From Tenuifilum sp040752515 (GTDB lineage: Bacteria; Bacteroidota; Bacteroidia; Bacteroidales; Tenuifilaceae): a stretch of DNA of 64,000 bases. Position numbers and translations under genes: made by a program. Under the pieces are notes generated by a model, which worked only from the letters and a program-made list of their open reading frames with translations, ran no database searches and was not told the DNA's origin. Positions 1 to 8,907 of the stretch are shown piece after piece. How positions within the stretch are numbered: the first letter of the stretch is position 1; each line of letters begins with the position of its first letter. The DNA lies in contig JBFMGQ010000014.1 of NCBI GenBank assembly GCA_040752515.1, positions 1 to 64,000 of the forward strand. The letters are read 5' to 3'.

Positions 1-334
1 CAGGGACAACTTCAACTATTGTTTTGAGGGGGGAGGTCTCTTTTTAGTAATGAATTTTAATATCTGATTATCATGCATTTATTGGCGCAAGACCCAATAT
101 TTGCATTTTAGTCGGACAATAGTGATTAAATATCTTAACATCTTGTTTGTATAGACAGGAAAAACCAACTTATTAAAAATATTCACTCTAAACTTTCGGA
201 ATGAGTAGATTTTTTTTCGATTCGTCAATTGATTTTTTCAATTTACGAATTTGGATATACTAACTGTCAAAAAAAGTGTTTTTAGGCTGAGAGATTTTTT
301 TATATTTATTACTATAAATTAAAATTATATTGTT
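1..334. other. Gene-free left edge
   Basis: I see no open frame, tRNA or convincing terminator here. The stretch is AT-rich and precedes a plus-strand lipoprotein gene, so it should hold that gene's promoter, but I find no good TAnnTTTG element. A gene to the left of the window could end close to base 1. Confidence 0.6.
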
Positions 335-871
335 ATGAAACGGATATCATACATTTTGCTTGTAAGCCTTTTGGCATTTACAATGACATCGTGCGAAAAC
401 GATGAGAGTACCGATTACGATAACTCTGTAACCATTAGTGGCAGCGTAGCAATTGATGGCAAAACCTACTCCAACCCCACCTTTAACATGGGTACATCAA
501 TGGAAGTAGAAGGTTATACGTATTTAACCTATAACCCTACCGCACAAATCTACTACACAGCCGTTTACCCAAAAACCGAAATGATTAATGCCGGTAGCGG
601 TTTCAATGTACATTACTACCTGGTGCTTGAAGATAATAAACCCGGCACTGCAGGCCTAACAGGAATGATCATGTTCCATAAAAATGACAATCTTGTCCTT
701 TTCCTCGAGTCAAAGGATGTTCAAACAACCATTGACAAAATTGACCCAGTTGGTGGATTCATTGAGGCCACTTATAGCGGAACTTTTTCCGACAATAGCA
801 ATACGCCAAAAACATACACTGTAACCGGAAAAATTAAAGCCAAACGGGTTGAAGAGCCCACAAAAAAATAA
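335..871 (+). CDS. Hypothetical lipoprotein, 178 aa
   Basis: The protein begins with a charged residue pair and a hydrophobic stretch that ends in a lipobox-like SC at residues 19-20, so export and lipid anchoring are likely. The mature part is rich in Tyr, Thr and Asn and looks like a small beta-sandwich. The last ten residues are basic and charged. I do not recognise a family. It is a single gene that converges on the hexosaminidase gene, and both share a terminator. It could be a surface or periplasmic lipoprotein of unknown role; nothing ties it to the glycan cluster beyond proximity. Confidence 0.8.
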   Translation: MKRISYILLVSLLAFTMTSCENDESTDYDNSVTISGSVAIDGKTYSNPTFNMGTSMEVEGYTYLTYNPTAQIYYTAVYPKTEMINAGSGFNVHYYLVLEDNKPGTAGLTGMIMFHKNDNLVLFLESKDVQTTIDKIDPVGGFIEATYSGTFSDNSNTPKTYTVTGKIKAKRVEEPTKK

Positions 872-900
872 AAGAAGCCGGTGCAAACCGGCTTCTTTAT
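871..900. terminator. Bidirectional intrinsic terminator
   Basis: A perfect 11-bp stem (871-881 with 888-898) and a 6-nt loop are flanked by an A-run on the left and T-rich sequence on the right. It lies between convergent genes, and the stop codons of both fall inside or touch the stem, so it can serve both directions. Confidence 0.85.
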
Positions 901-3152
901 TCCACCACTACCTCATCGGCAAAAAGCCATGTGGGTGAGCCGGAGGCAGGATGCCAATCGGGGCAAGGCCCGGGATTGTGAGCAACAAAACGTACGAAAC
1001 GTCCTTTAATTCCCTTTAATGTAGATACATTAAACCTATAAATGAGCATTGGCTGCAGCCTTATGCTATCGGGGCAATACAACTGAGCGATTTGCTCAAA
1101 ATTGTTATGATCAGCCGAAATTAACACACCTAACCTGCTTGGCAGAAATATCCATGAGGGGATATTCTGAAGAAAGCCAATGGCAACACTATTGATTGGC
1201 TGCTCGCTACCAAGGTCAATGGTTACTATCATATCCTCGCCTTGCACGGCTTGCCAAATGCCATCGTTATACTTTGGTGTTCCCAAGCGACCGTCTACCA
1301 GGGCTAGCAAACCTCCACCCATGTACTTTTCAGATGGCTTAAAGCCAAGTTCAACGGGCATACCCAAACTCTTCGATACCACGAATGTCCTTTCAAATAC
1401 ATCGCCCACTCGATTGCCATTGTTAAATGCCGCTGCCTTTAAGGTAGTAGGTGAATTTAACACAATTGGTTTACGATAGCGTGAGCTTTCCCCAGTTGGT
1501 TCATCGCCATTGATGGTGTACCGTATCTCAAGGTTATCCTGACCTTTAATCAGCTCAACAATAATGGAATTTTTATCATTACCAATACTCGATTTAAACT
1601 CAACAGCCGATTGCTCAAAACCATAGTTTACTCCTAATGCATCGAGGCGGACGTAATGGTAGCGAACACGCTTGAGGAATTCAGAATAGTTGCGTTGTGT
1701 TGGATAAGTCCACAAAACCTCAGAGATGGCAAGCAAGCGAGGAAAGACCTTTGAATCGACCGTTTCCTGAGGGGCATACTCTGTCCACATATTACATTCG
1801 CCGCCAAGCACGAAATCAATCTTTTCCGATACAGTATTTTCGGGTATTGGATCGAAACTGTAAACCTTTTGTAGGTTAGTAACCTCAACGGGATAATCAA
1901 AATAGCAATGGCTAGTAGGCGAGACAATCACGGGAGCATTGGCATTTAGGGCTTCCGAAGCCCTATCGATACCGCGCCAAGCCTGAACCATAGCATTATG
2001 CGGGCGTCCACCTTCCAGTATTTCGTCCCAACCAATAATGCGTTTCCCTTTACCTTCCAAAAATTTTGCAATACGGCTAATAAAGTATCGCTGCAACTCC
2101 TCATAGCTATTTAACTTTTCCATTCTGAGCCTTGTCCTACACTTCGGGCAGTTTTCCCAGCGATACTTGGGAGCCTCATCGCCACTTATGTGAATATATG
2201 GCGATGGAAAGAGCTCCACTACCTCCGAGAGCACATCCTGTAAAAAGATGAATGTAGAATCGTTCCCCGCACAGTAAATATCCTTAAAAACACCCCAGTT
2301 AGTTTCTACGCTTAATGGTTTTCCTGTACACGAAAGGTGAGGGTAAGCCGCTAAGGCGGCAACCGAATGCCCGGGCATCTCAATCTCTGGAACAATCATT
2401 ACATGGCGTTTTGCGGCATAGGCCACCACCTCGCGGATATCATCCTGAGTGTAAAAACCTCCGTAAACCGTTCCATCGGTATTGGTGCGCCAAGCACCAA
2501 CCTGGGTTAACTTCGGATACTTCTTTACCTCGATACGCCATCCCTGGTCCTCGGTAAGATGCCAGTGCAGCACATTCATTTTATGGTATGCCAGCAAATC
2601 GATGTAGCGTTTAACAAAGTCCTTGTTCATAAAATGACGGCAGCAATCGAGGTTTAATCCTCGCCACGAAAAACGCGGTTTATCAACAATCACAACACAA
2701 GGTATAGTTACCGATTTTGCCCTAAAATCATTTTTTTCGAAATCGTCAGGCATCAGCTGCCTAAGGGTTTGAATGGCATAGAAAAAGCCAGCGGATTGAT
2801 TACCCCTAATGGTTATGGCTTTGGGATTAACATCAATCATATAGCCCTCTGCACCTAAACTATCGGGATAATCGGTTCGTGTAAAAATGATACAGTTGGG
2901 CGAATCATTGTCAATTGCCGATTCCAATGTGCAGTTCACCCCTTTACTGTTAAATAGTTCAACAAGGTAGGCAGCATTTTCATAGGCCGAACTATCGGTA
3001 CTATCAACCTTTACTTTAGTTTTGCCGTTAATTGTAAAGCTACCATCACGCTGCTTACAGCTGACGGGTTTAGGAATTAGATTAACCTCGTTGGTTTTGT
3101 TGCACGATAAAAGCGCTGTAAGCGCTACGATTGCCAATGATACATTTCGCAT
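897..3152 (-). CDS. GH20 beta-N-acetylhexosaminidase, lipoprotein
   Basis: This enzyme removes terminal non-reducing GlcNAc or GalNAc residues by substrate-assisted catalysis. A lipoprotein signal ends in LLSC (Cys17). Residues about 25-155 form the GH20 N-terminal domain and about 160-500 the catalytic barrel, with the Asp325-Glu326 pair in the motif HISGDEAPK. After that comes a chitobiase-type C-terminal beta domain (about 535-595) and an F5/8 type C-like domain (about 600-751). The length of 751 aa is normal for multidomain Bacteroidota members. It starts 12 nt after the GH92 gene and is the last gene of the glycosidase run. The GH20 family call is secure. The natural substrate is inferred from the mannosidase neighbours: GlcNAc on N-glycan antennae. 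Confidence 0.95.
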   Translation of the reverse strand: MRNVSLAIVALTALLSCNKTNEVNLIPKPVSCKQRDGSFTINGKTKVKVDSTDSSAYENAAYLVELFNSKGVNCTLESAIDNDSPNCIIFTRTDYPDSLGAEGYMIDVNPKAITIRGNQSAGFFYAIQTLRQLMPDDFEKNDFRAKSVTIPCVVIVDKPRFSWRGLNLDCCRHFMNKDFVKRYIDLLAYHKMNVLHWHLTEDQGWRIEVKKYPKLTQVGAWRTNTDGTVYGGFYTQDDIREVVAYAAKRHVMIVPEIEMPGHSVAALAAYPHLSCTGKPLSVETNWGVFKDIYCAGNDSTFIFLQDVLSEVVELFPSPYIHISGDEAPKYRWENCPKCRTRLRMEKLNSYEELQRYFISRIAKFLEGKGKRIIGWDEILEGGRPHNAMVQAWRGIDRASEALNANAPVIVSPTSHCYFDYPVEVTNLQKVYSFDPIPENTVSEKIDFVLGGECNMWTEYAPQETVDSKVFPRLLAISEVLWTYPTQRNYSEFLKRVRYHYVRLDALGVNYGFEQSAVEFKSSIGNDKNSIIVELIKGQDNLEIRYTINGDEPTGESSRYRKPIVLNSPTTLKAAAFNNGNRVGDVFERTFVVSKSLGMPVELGFKPSEKYMGGGLLALVDGRLGTPKYNDGIWQAVQGEDMIVTIDLGSEQPINSVAIGFLQNIPSWIFLPSRLGVLISADHNNFEQIAQLYCPDSIRLQPMLIYRFNVSTLKGIKGRFVRFVAHNPGPCPDWHPASGSPTWLFADEVVVE

Positions 3153-3164
3153 GGCTTAAAGTTT

Positions 3165-6113
3165 TTACTTTATGGTGATTTCATCGATAAAAAGCCACGA
3201 GGGCTCGCCTGCACTCTCGTGCCACGATGGAAGATGGCCAAATGCCTTTGCAAACACCTTTACAAATCGCACTTTAGTATCAACATTCACTGTAAAGTCC
3301 TTAATGGTAGGCTCCATCTGATTTTCAGGAATATCGCTTTTGACAGTCCCAACCAAAACAAAGTTTTCTCCATCGGTGGATACCGAAATGATTACCTCGC
3401 GGGGCATCATTATCCAAGGACTTGCATCCTGGAGAAAACCTGCGGATATTTGCTTTACAGGCTTCACCTCACCCAAATCGACTATAGCCTCAAAATCCTG
3501 TCCCTGATAGCCTTGCCATCCGCCAATTCGGAAATTTTTACTTCCCCTAATTCCATCGACCAAACCCAATTTTCCACCAGCCGTGTAAAGCGGGCTGTAT
3601 TGCGATTTTAGCTGAACATCGGCTACGCTATTTACCTTTCTGAAAACGCCCTCGACAATGGCACTTGTTTGCCCGTTGGGCAAAATGGCAAAGGCACGAA
3701 CCTTTCGGCTCTCGGTAAGATTAACCCTATCGCCCTGAATCCAGCTGGTTTGCGGTAAAGGTTTATCAATTGGCTCAACCGTGTAAAATAGCTGTGCCTT
3801 GGGCTGTAACGATGCTATTGTTACTGAAAGGGTATCGGCAAAAACACTTGTGCGGGCACTAAGGTATGGCGCCAGCGTTATGGGGCTATAGGTAATAGCA
3901 GTGCTTGGCAAATCGCCAGGCTGGGTACCCCAAGTTTCAGAAGGTAAGCTTGCCATCGTCAGGCGCAATTCACCACCGGCCATAATTTCAGCGTGGTCAA
4001 TCCAACTCCGTGTAATGGGATTTCCGTTTAGTGTAACGGCTTTTATGTAGATATTTTCATTGCTAATACTATCGGCAATCACCGTAAACTTCTTGCCATT
4101 CTCAAGGCTGATAGTAACCTTTGGGAATAATGGCGAGCCAATTGTATATTGAGTTGAACCGGGACAAAGCGGGTAAAAGCCCATTGCGCTCATGATGTAC
4201 CAAGCACTCATCTGTCCGCAATCCTCGTTTCCGCAAATGCCATCGGGTTTTGGGCTGTACATCTGATTCATTATTCTTTTAATCAGCTGCTGTGTTTTCC
4301 AGGGCTTACCCACGTAATTGTAAAGGTAAGCCATGTGATGGCTAGGCTCATTGCCATGGGCGTACTGTCCAATTAACCCGGTAATATCGGCTTGATTTCG
4401 TCCAGCCAGCTGCGATGGTGCGTTAAAAAGCTCATCGAGCTTAGCCTCGAGCTTTTCCCTACCACCATGCAGGGTAATCAAGCCCTGAACATCGTGCGGA
4501 ACATAAAAACTGTACTGCCAGCTGTTTGCCTCGGTAAAATGTTGGTCAACCTCGGCGGGGTTAAAGTTAGGCTTAAAGCCTCCGTTCAAGCGCGGACGCA
4601 TTAAATGCGTTTCAGGGTCGAACAGGTTCTTGTACGACTGAGCACGTTTGATAAAAGAGATGTAGTCATCGTCCCTTCCTAAACCTTTAGCCATTTGGGC
4701 AATGCACCAGTCATCGTAGGCATACTCAAGGGTTTTTGATACCGATTCATGCTCCATATCGCCCGGAATAAACCCGAAATGCTTGTAGAATTGCAACCCA
4801 AAATGGTTCAGGTTTGCGCTATGTTTCATGGCCTGTAGCGCGTAATTGGCATCAAAGCCTTTAATGCCCTTAGCCCAAGCATCGGTAATAACCGATACGG
4901 AATGGTAACCAATCATACAGTCGGTTTCGTTAGCAGCCAGTTCCCAAACCGGCAACCTACCCCCATAGCGGTAGTGCGACAGGAATGTGTTAATGTAATC
5001 GGATGTGCGCTTGGTATCAATAATAGTCATCAACGGATGCCAAGCCCGGTAGGTATCCCAAATGGAAAACACCGTGTACGGTGTAAAACCTTCGGCACTA
5101 TGAATATTGCCATCCATGGTACGGTAAAATCCATCCACATCGGAAAAGACATTGGGAACAACCATGGCATGGTACAAAGCCGTGTAAAAGGTTGTTAGCT
5201 GCTCGGGTGTTCCACCATCAACCTGTATTTTGGATAGTTCCATATCCCAGAGATTATGGGCAGCCTCTGCCACTCCATCAAAATCCCATCCAGGCACTTC
5301 GGCCTCAAGGTTTTTAAGCGCTCCGTCCTCGCTTACAAACGAGATACCCACCTTAACCAGCAGAACCTTGTTTTTGAGCTTTGGGAACTGAATCCACGTT
5401 TTCAGTTTTGTTCCGTGAACCTCAATTGTGCCATCCTCGTTGCTTAGGGTACTCATTTCACCGCTATCGTCGGTAAACTTTGGCCCGGCAACAAATGGCT
5501 CCGAGAATCTTGCCACAAAGTAGATTTTTTGGTCTTTTGCCCAAAGCGACGACCGTCGATAGCCACGTAGTTCGTTTTTCCCCGTTACCTTAACCCATGC
5601 TTCCAACACCTTGTCGCGGTGGGCAAGGTCAATAACCATGGCTGGTTCGCTGGGTTTAGTATAGGTGTACCTATGGAAACCCACTCTTGCCGTAGCTGTG
5701 AGTTCAGCCTTAACCTTATACTTATCGAGAACTACCGAGTAGTAACCGGCTTTTGCCTGCTCATTCTTTTTGTTAAATGGCGATGAGTATCGGCTATTCT
5801 CAAAAATAGGGGTTTTACCGGTAACCGGTGCAAACAGAATATCGCCATAATCCGATGCTCCCGTACCACTCAGGTGTGTATGAGAAAAACCGTATATAAC
5901 CCGATCGGAAAAATGATAACCCGAACAACCATCCCAGCCGGAAAGCCGGGTATCGGGGCTTAGTTGCACCATTCCAAAGGGTACCGTTGCTCCCGGGTAG
6001 GTATGGCCATGAAAATCAGTGCCAATAAATGGATTCACGTAATCGGCAGGGCCTTTTTGAGCCCAAAGGCTTAATGCCTGCATGAGTATTGTTACTAATA
6101 CCAGTCGTTTCAT
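3165..6113 (-). CDS. GH92 alpha-mannosidase, exported
   Basis: GH92 enzymes are calcium-dependent exo-alpha-mannosidases that trim alpha-1,2, -1,3, -1,4 or -1,6 mannose. A signal peptide (about 1-18, ending at WAQ) leads into the N-terminal beta domain, with the typical YVNPFIGT and YPGATVPFGM motifs near residues 25-50. The (alpha/alpha)6 catalytic domain carries GNEPSHH and NEDCGQMSAWY near residues 610-660. The C-terminus adds a chitobiase-like beta module and an F5/8C-like module (about 830-982) similar to that of the GH20 neighbour. At 982 aa it exceeds a simple GH92 by these modules. It lies 23 nt after the beta-mannosidase gene, so the two are probably co-transcribed. Linkage specificity cannot be read from the sequence. 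Confidence 0.95.
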   Translation of the reverse strand: MKRLVLVTILMQALSLWAQKGPADYVNPFIGTDFHGHTYPGATVPFGMVQLSPDTRLSGWDGCSGYHFSDRVIYGFSHTHLSGTGASDYGDILFAPVTGKTPIFENSRYSSPFNKKNEQAKAGYYSVVLDKYKVKAELTATARVGFHRYTYTKPSEPAMVIDLAHRDKVLEAWVKVTGKNELRGYRRSSLWAKDQKIYFVARFSEPFVAGPKFTDDSGEMSTLSNEDGTIEVHGTKLKTWIQFPKLKNKVLLVKVGISFVSEDGALKNLEAEVPGWDFDGVAEAAHNLWDMELSKIQVDGGTPEQLTTFYTALYHAMVVPNVFSDVDGFYRTMDGNIHSAEGFTPYTVFSIWDTYRAWHPLMTIIDTKRTSDYINTFLSHYRYGGRLPVWELAANETDCMIGYHSVSVITDAWAKGIKGFDANYALQAMKHSANLNHFGLQFYKHFGFIPGDMEHESVSKTLEYAYDDWCIAQMAKGLGRDDDYISFIKRAQSYKNLFDPETHLMRPRLNGGFKPNFNPAEVDQHFTEANSWQYSFYVPHDVQGLITLHGGREKLEAKLDELFNAPSQLAGRNQADITGLIGQYAHGNEPSHHMAYLYNYVGKPWKTQQLIKRIMNQMYSPKPDGICGNEDCGQMSAWYIMSAMGFYPLCPGSTQYTIGSPLFPKVTISLENGKKFTVIADSISNENIYIKAVTLNGNPITRSWIDHAEIMAGGELRLTMASLPSETWGTQPGDLPSTAITYSPITLAPYLSARTSVFADTLSVTIASLQPKAQLFYTVEPIDKPLPQTSWIQGDRVNLTESRKVRAFAILPNGQTSAIVEGVFRKVNSVADVQLKSQYSPLYTAGGKLGLVDGIRGSKNFRIGGWQGYQGQDFEAIVDLGEVKPVKQISAGFLQDASPWIMMPREVIISVSTDGENFVLVGTVKSDIPENQMEPTIKDFTVNVDTKVRFVKVFAKAFGHLPSWHESAGEPSWLFIDEITIK

Positions 6114-6136
6114 GGTTTTTGTTATTATTTTATGAT

Positions 6137-8458
6137 TTATTTCGATGTTTCACTATTTATCTCTCTTATTCGTTGCACCATGCCCATACTCAAAATCGAC
6201 CAGTGGGGTGCTTTGGTAAAGTAGTAAACGCTCTCAAAGCGTGTTTCATTATCATGGTGAACCGATAATTTTAAATAGACATCATTGCGGGCAATAATCT
6301 TACTGCTAAGCAATATTCTACCAACCTCAACGGCAATGTTAGGCTGCAAGGTCAAAAGATGTTTATGTTGGTATATGACATCGCCATTGATACTCCGAAC
6401 CTGAACCGAAATGATTGCCTGCTGTGGCTTTATGTTTTCGGATACGGCCCTTACAACAACCACACTATCAATTAGGTATGCTCCGGCAATTATGGGTTTA
6501 TAGAGATTTTGCACGTAGTGCTGAACCCGTTTCCAGTTTCCCGCATAATCGATACCCGACCACGATACCACAGGCCAGCAATCGTTTAGCTGCCAGTAAA
6601 GCGTTCCCATGCAACGAGGTGATGATAACCTATGCGCCTCAATGGCGTGAGCATAGCCCTGCGCCTGTAACAACTGACTGAGTTCCATCCAATCCCTCAG
6701 GTTGGTGGGCTTAAAGCCCTCACGCTCCATGTACTCGTTAATGGTTTGGTATCCAACAGGATGTTTCTGATGGCAAAGCAGCTGTGCTGAATCGGGCAAA
6801 TCTTTCCCGTCGTTAAACATACGCAGAACGGATTCCGAGGGTGAACCCTGAAAGCCATACTCGCTCATGAAGCGCGGTACCTTTTGAGCGTAACGCTCAA
6901 AGGGCTCCCTACCCCACCACACACCCCAGTAATGGGAATCGCCATGAGTAATGCTTTGCGCTTGTCCCCAACCATACATTGGCGACGAAGGCCAGTAGTT
7001 TCGGGTTGAGTCGTATCGCATCACAACCTCAGGCAAAAGATGGTGGAACAGCTGAACGTAACCGTTCCATACCGAATCGGCTGCTCCCGTATACTCGCTT
7101 AGCTGCGACTGCCAGCCCCAGTTATGCCAACCCTCGTCCACCTCATTATTACCACACCAAAGGGCAAGGCTTGTATGCCTGCGTAAACGCTTTACCTGCT
7201 GAATGGCCTCGGCCTCAATATTTGCCAAGTACTCAGCACTGGAAGGATACATGGAACAGGCAAACATGAAATCGTGCCAAACCAGAATGCCCCTTCGGGA
7301 GCACTCCTCCATAAAAGCATCGGGTGCGTAAACGCCGCCACCCCAAACCCTTAGCATGTTAAAATTACTCCGAGCTGCGTGATCAACCTGCCTGACCCAA
7401 ACCGAATCGGAAATGCCATGCACAAAAAAGTCGGGCGGAATAAGGTTTGCCCCTTTGGCAAACATTGGTACATCGTTAACCAAAAAGTAAAACGACCGAC
7501 CAATACTATCGGGCTCCGATACCAATTTGATGGTTCTTATCCCCACCTCGTGAACTTTATCGTAAACCAATTCGCTACCGGCATGAATTGACACTCTAAA
7601 TCGATTTAGATTTTGACCCCCCATGCCATTAGGCCACCAGAGTTTGGGATTATCAACCACAAACCTTGTGTTTGCTAAAACGCCCTTTGGGCGTATTTGA
7701 GTGCTTAGGTAGATTTTCCCGGAACCTGCATCGCTGACCATTAATTTCAGTGGCTTGTTCTGTTTGGCTACCACATCAAGATCAACAGATAAAATGGCTT
7801 TTTGCTGATTTATAGCAAGCGTAGTAATGGAAAGATTTTGGATATCAACCTTAGGCATCACTCTAAGATAGACGGGTTGCCATATGCCGCAGGTTATAAG
7901 GCGTGGTCCCCAATCCCATCCAAAGTGGTAGGCAGCCTTACGGGTATAAGCCCAGTTGCCACCGGGTAAGCGGTAGGGTTGACTGTTTACCAAACTATCG
8001 GTAACCCTCAGGGCGGAACGAAAAACCACCAGCAACTCATTATTCGTTTCCCTTATGTATTTTGAGCAGGGAACACGCCATTGCCTGAACATATTACTGG
8101 CTGCTAGCACCTTAACACCATTCAGGTAAACAACTGCATAGGTATCGAGCCCCTCAAAAACCAGTTCAATCGGAGTTTTTTTATCAATACTTAGCGGCAA
8201 GTCGAATGTTTTTCGATACTCCCAGTCGGCGCTATCAATCCAAGCCAGCTGCATGTTGTTGCAGCCATGGTAAGGATTGCCAATCAGTCCATTGGCCACA
8301 AAGTCAGTATGAACCGCCCCCGGAACGGTTGCGGGTAGCCAGCCCTGCGATGAGTTAGCTTTCCGAAATAGCCACTGTCCGCTGAGCGAAAACTCTTGCT
8401 GTGAAAATGCAGCAAAGGCCAACACCCCTAAAACTGCAAGTGATAAAATCTTTCTCAC
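6137..8458 (-). CDS. GH2 beta-mannosidase, exported
   Basis: The enzyme is expected to hydrolyse terminal beta-mannose, such as the Man-beta-1,4-GlcNAc of the N-glycan core. I chose the GTG start at 8458, giving 773 aa. It places a signal peptide (VRKILSLAVL up to FSQ) at the N-terminus. The longer frame to 8605 only reads into a non-coding tandem repeat. Domains in order are sugar-binding beta domain, immunoglobulin-like domain, TIM barrel and C-terminal beta domains. The acid/base Glu439 sits in WCGNNE and the nucleophile Glu533 in MSEYG. It leads the GH2-GH92-GH20 run. The gap of 449 nt to the upstream kinase gene suggests a separate transcript. Confidence 0.92.
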   Translation of the reverse strand: MRKILSLAVLGVLAFAAFSQQEFSLSGQWLFRKANSSQGWLPATVPGAVHTDFVANGLIGNPYHGCNNMQLAWIDSADWEYRKTFDLPLSIDKKTPIELVFEGLDTYAVVYLNGVKVLAASNMFRQWRVPCSKYIRETNNELLVVFRSALRVTDSLVNSQPYRLPGGNWAYTRKAAYHFGWDWGPRLITCGIWQPVYLRVMPKVDIQNLSITTLAINQQKAILSVDLDVVAKQNKPLKLMVSDAGSGKIYLSTQIRPKGVLANTRFVVDNPKLWWPNGMGGQNLNRFRVSIHAGSELVYDKVHEVGIRTIKLVSEPDSIGRSFYFLVNDVPMFAKGANLIPPDFFVHGISDSVWVRQVDHAARSNFNMLRVWGGGVYAPDAFMEECSRRGILVWHDFMFACSMYPSSAEYLANIEAEAIQQVKRLRRHTSLALWCGNNEVDEGWHNWGWQSQLSEYTGAADSVWNGYVQLFHHLLPEVVMRYDSTRNYWPSSPMYGWGQAQSITHGDSHYWGVWWGREPFERYAQKVPRFMSEYGFQGSPSESVLRMFNDGKDLPDSAQLLCHQKHPVGYQTINEYMEREGFKPTNLRDWMELSQLLQAQGYAHAIEAHRLSSPRCMGTLYWQLNDCWPVVSWSGIDYAGNWKRVQHYVQNLYKPIIAGAYLIDSVVVVRAVSENIKPQQAIISVQVRSINGDVIYQHKHLLTLQPNIAVEVGRILLSSKIIARNDVYLKLSVHHDNETRFESVYYFTKAPHWSILSMGMVQRIREINSETSK
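7595..7610. promoter_or_regulatory. Intragenic copy of the LacI-type palindrome
   Basis: A perfect 16-bp palindrome, TCTAAATCGATTTAGA, lies inside the GH2 coding sequence (codons for NLNRFR). Its central 14 bp are identical to the palindrome in the lacI promoter at 12256-12269. CG-centred palindromes are typical of LacI-family operators. Whether this copy is bound is inference. Confidence 0.5.
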
Positions 8459-8497
8459 GTTAAACGTTTTTACACTTTCTGGTAAACATTTCTTTCC

Positions 8498-8736
8498 TGT
8501 CATGCTGAGCCAGCCGAAGCATCTCTTTGCCCGTTTTATCCTTTTACCCTTGAATGAGCTCCCTCGGCTTCCCGCTAATGCGGGACAGGCCGCTCGGGAT
8601 GACAAAAACCCTACACCCCTCTTACCCCCTTGTCATGCTGAGCTCGCCGAAGCATCTCTTTGCCCGTTTTATCCTTTTACCCTTGAATGAGCTCCCTCGG
8701 CTTCCCGCTAATGCGGGACAGGCCGCTCGGTATGAC
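8498..8736. repeat. Tandem 106-bp repeat, two copies
   Basis: Copies at 8498-8603 and 8631-8736 are nearly identical and have a period of 133 bp. Each begins with TGTCATGCTGAGC and ends with CTCGG(G/T)ATGAC, so its ends are roughly inverted, and it contains the short inverted repeat CCCGCTAATGCGGG. Open frames across it are by-products of the repeat. The rest of the gene-free stretch 8459-8907 shows a further short repeat (GTTGTTCGTTAATA type, about 8744-8775) and no gene. Confidence 0.85.
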
Positions 8737-8907
8737 AATTGAAGTTGTTCGTTAATAGTTGTTCGTTGATAGTAAGTGCATTAAAAGTTAAGAAGCTACT
8801 TTTCCCTTGTCATTTTGTGCGTCCTGTACCGCCATAGTATAAAGTTAAACATCTCATCATTATTCTGAAAGTGAGATCATTCGCTTCACTTAGGGCGAAA
8901 AGAAGCA

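Noticed and set aside
8502..8742. Overlapping plus-strand frames of about 62 codons upstream of the GH2 gene
   Set aside because: They lie inside the tandem 106-bp repeat, repeat each other's residues and lack any protein-like pattern.
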